Of a DNA stretch of 7,548 nucleotides, positions 6,792 through 7,548 are shown piece by piece (position 1 is the stretch's first letter; each line of letters opens with the position of its first letter). A model generated the notes under the pieces. The model was not told the DNA's origin. It saw only the letters and a program-made list of their open reading frames with translations, and ran no database searches. Both the position numbers and the translations under genes were made by a program. The stretch is from Tannerella sp. (GTDB lineage Bacteria; Bacteroidota; Bacteroidia; Bacteroidales; Tannerellaceae): the NCBI GenBank assembly GCA_031261145.1, contig JAISJX010000144.1, positions 1 to 7,548 on the forward strand, read 5' to 3'.

Positions 6792-7548
6792 ATGGAAATT
6801 GCAAGTAAGTACGACCCTTCCTGTGTGGAAGGAAAATGGTATCAATATTGGTTGAACCATGGTTTTTTCAAGTCTGAGCCGGATGAGCGTGAACCTTATA
6901 CGATCGTGATTCCGCCTCCGAATGTGACGGGTGTGTTACACATGGGGCACATGCTGAACAACACCATTCAGGATATCCTTGTTCGCCGTGCGCGGATGAT
7001 GGGGAAGAATGCGTGTTGGGTGCCGGGAACCGACCATGCCTCCATTGCAACCGAGGCGAAAGTGGTTGCCAAATTGGCGGAGCAGGGCATCAAAAAGACA
7101 GACCTTACCCGCGAACAATTTTTGGAACATGCCTGGGAATGGACGCATAAACACGGCGGGCTTATCCTGGAGCAGTTGAAAAAGTTAGGCGCCTCCTGCG
7201 ACTGGGATCGCACCTGTTTCACGATGGACGAAAAACGGTCGGAAAGCGTCATCAAGGTTTTTGTCGATCTTTATAACAAAGGACTGATTTACCGAGGCGT
7301 GCGGATGGTCAACTGGGATCCGGTCGCTAAAACGGCTCTTTCCGACGAGGAAGTGAACTACAAGGAGCAACAGGGAAAACTCTATTATCTTCGCTATCAG
7401 ATTGTGGGCGAAGACGGTTATGCCGTGGTAGCCACCACCCGTCCGGAAACCATTTTGGGCGATACCGCCGTTTGTATCAATCAGAACGACCCGAAAAACG
7501 AGCACCTGAAAGGTAAAAAAGTCATCGTTCCGGTTGCCAACCGGGAAA
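6792..7548 (+). CDS. valS: Valyl-tRNA synthetase, N-terminal part (3'-truncated by window edge)
   Basis: This class I synthetase charges tRNA-Val with valine and proofreads mischarged threonine. The frame is open from the ATG at 6792 to the window end, giving 252 complete codons; full-length ValRS is around 870-880 residues, so most of the gene is outside. The start MEIASKYDP, then the conserved EGKWYQYW, is the expected ValRS N-terminus. PPPNVTG (41-47) and HMGH (50-53) are the class I ATP-binding signature, and [10 protein letters not shown] follows. The CP1 editing domain begins near the end, seen as TTRPET (215-220) and GDT (223-225). The KMSKS loop and the C-terminal anticodon-binding and coiled-coil parts are not in the window. 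No frameshift is seen. It is transcribed divergently from topA, and translation starts without a Shine-Dalgarno sequence. Confidence 0.97.
   Translation, partial: MEIASKYDPSCVEGKWYQYWLNHGFFKSEPDEREPYTIVIPPPNVTGVLHMGHMLNNTIQDILVRRARMMGKNACWVPGTDHASIATEAKVVAKLAEQGIKKTDLTREQFLEHAWEWTHKHGGLILEQLKKLGASCDWDRTCFTMDEKRSESVIKVFVDLYNKGLIYRGVRMVNWDPVAKTALSDEEVNYKEQQGKLYYLRYQIVGEDGYAVVATTRPETILGDTAVCINQNDPKNEHLKGKKVIVPVANRE

Noticed and set aside
6755..6808. 17-codon frame overlapping the valS start as a possible translation-coupling upstream ORF
   Set aside because: There is no ribosome-binding evidence and no conservation information; it overlaps valS out of frame and may be chance.

Overview
The window looks like chromosomal housekeeping DNA from a member of the Bacteroidales (Bacteroidetes). 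Three things support this. The promoters visible in front of genes match the Bacteroidetes -7 motif TAnnTTTG rather than a sigma70 -10 box. The start codons sit behind A/T-rich leaders without Shine-Dalgarno sequences. The ArgS, TopA and ValS proteins read like the Bacteroides/Parabacteroides versions of these families. A placement close to Parabacteroides/Tannerellaceae is a guess from protein feel and moderate GC content, not something I can prove here.

Layout: (1) 1-1727, plus strand, the 3' ~96% of argS (arginyl-tRNA synthetase), cut at its 5' end by the window edge. (2) 1728-1903, a gap holding a textbook Bacteroidetes promoter (TTTG-N19-TATCTTTG, 1828-1858). (3) 1904-3974, plus strand, a two-gene operon: a Tat-signal aldo/keto reductase with a C-terminal 8-cysteine iron-sulfur region, then, 16 bases later, a secreted DUF6599-like protein. 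(4) 3975-4177, a convergent gap holding a 19-bp inverted repeat inside an array of GGTGCAC-type repeats. (5) 4178-6517, minus strand, topA (DNA topoisomerase I). (6) 6518-6791, a divergent gap with back-to-back promoter elements for topA and valS and a leader of roughly 190 nt in front of valS. (7) 6792-7548, plus strand, the first 252 codons of valS (valyl-tRNA synthetase), cut by the window end.

argS and valS charge tRNAs for translation and topA relaxes negative supercoils. These three are ordinary core genes and share no pathway beyond central information processing. The only pair that looks functionally linked is the reductase/DUF6599 operon: both products carry export signals, so an envelope redox role is a reasonable inference, but substrate and partner are unknown. 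I found no CRISPR array, insertion sequence, phage gene, tRNA or rRNA, and no strong case for a wholly new system. The best leads are the exported Fe-S reductase operon, the internal duplication in its DUF6599 partner, the intergenic inverted repeat, and the compact topA/valS divergent promoter.
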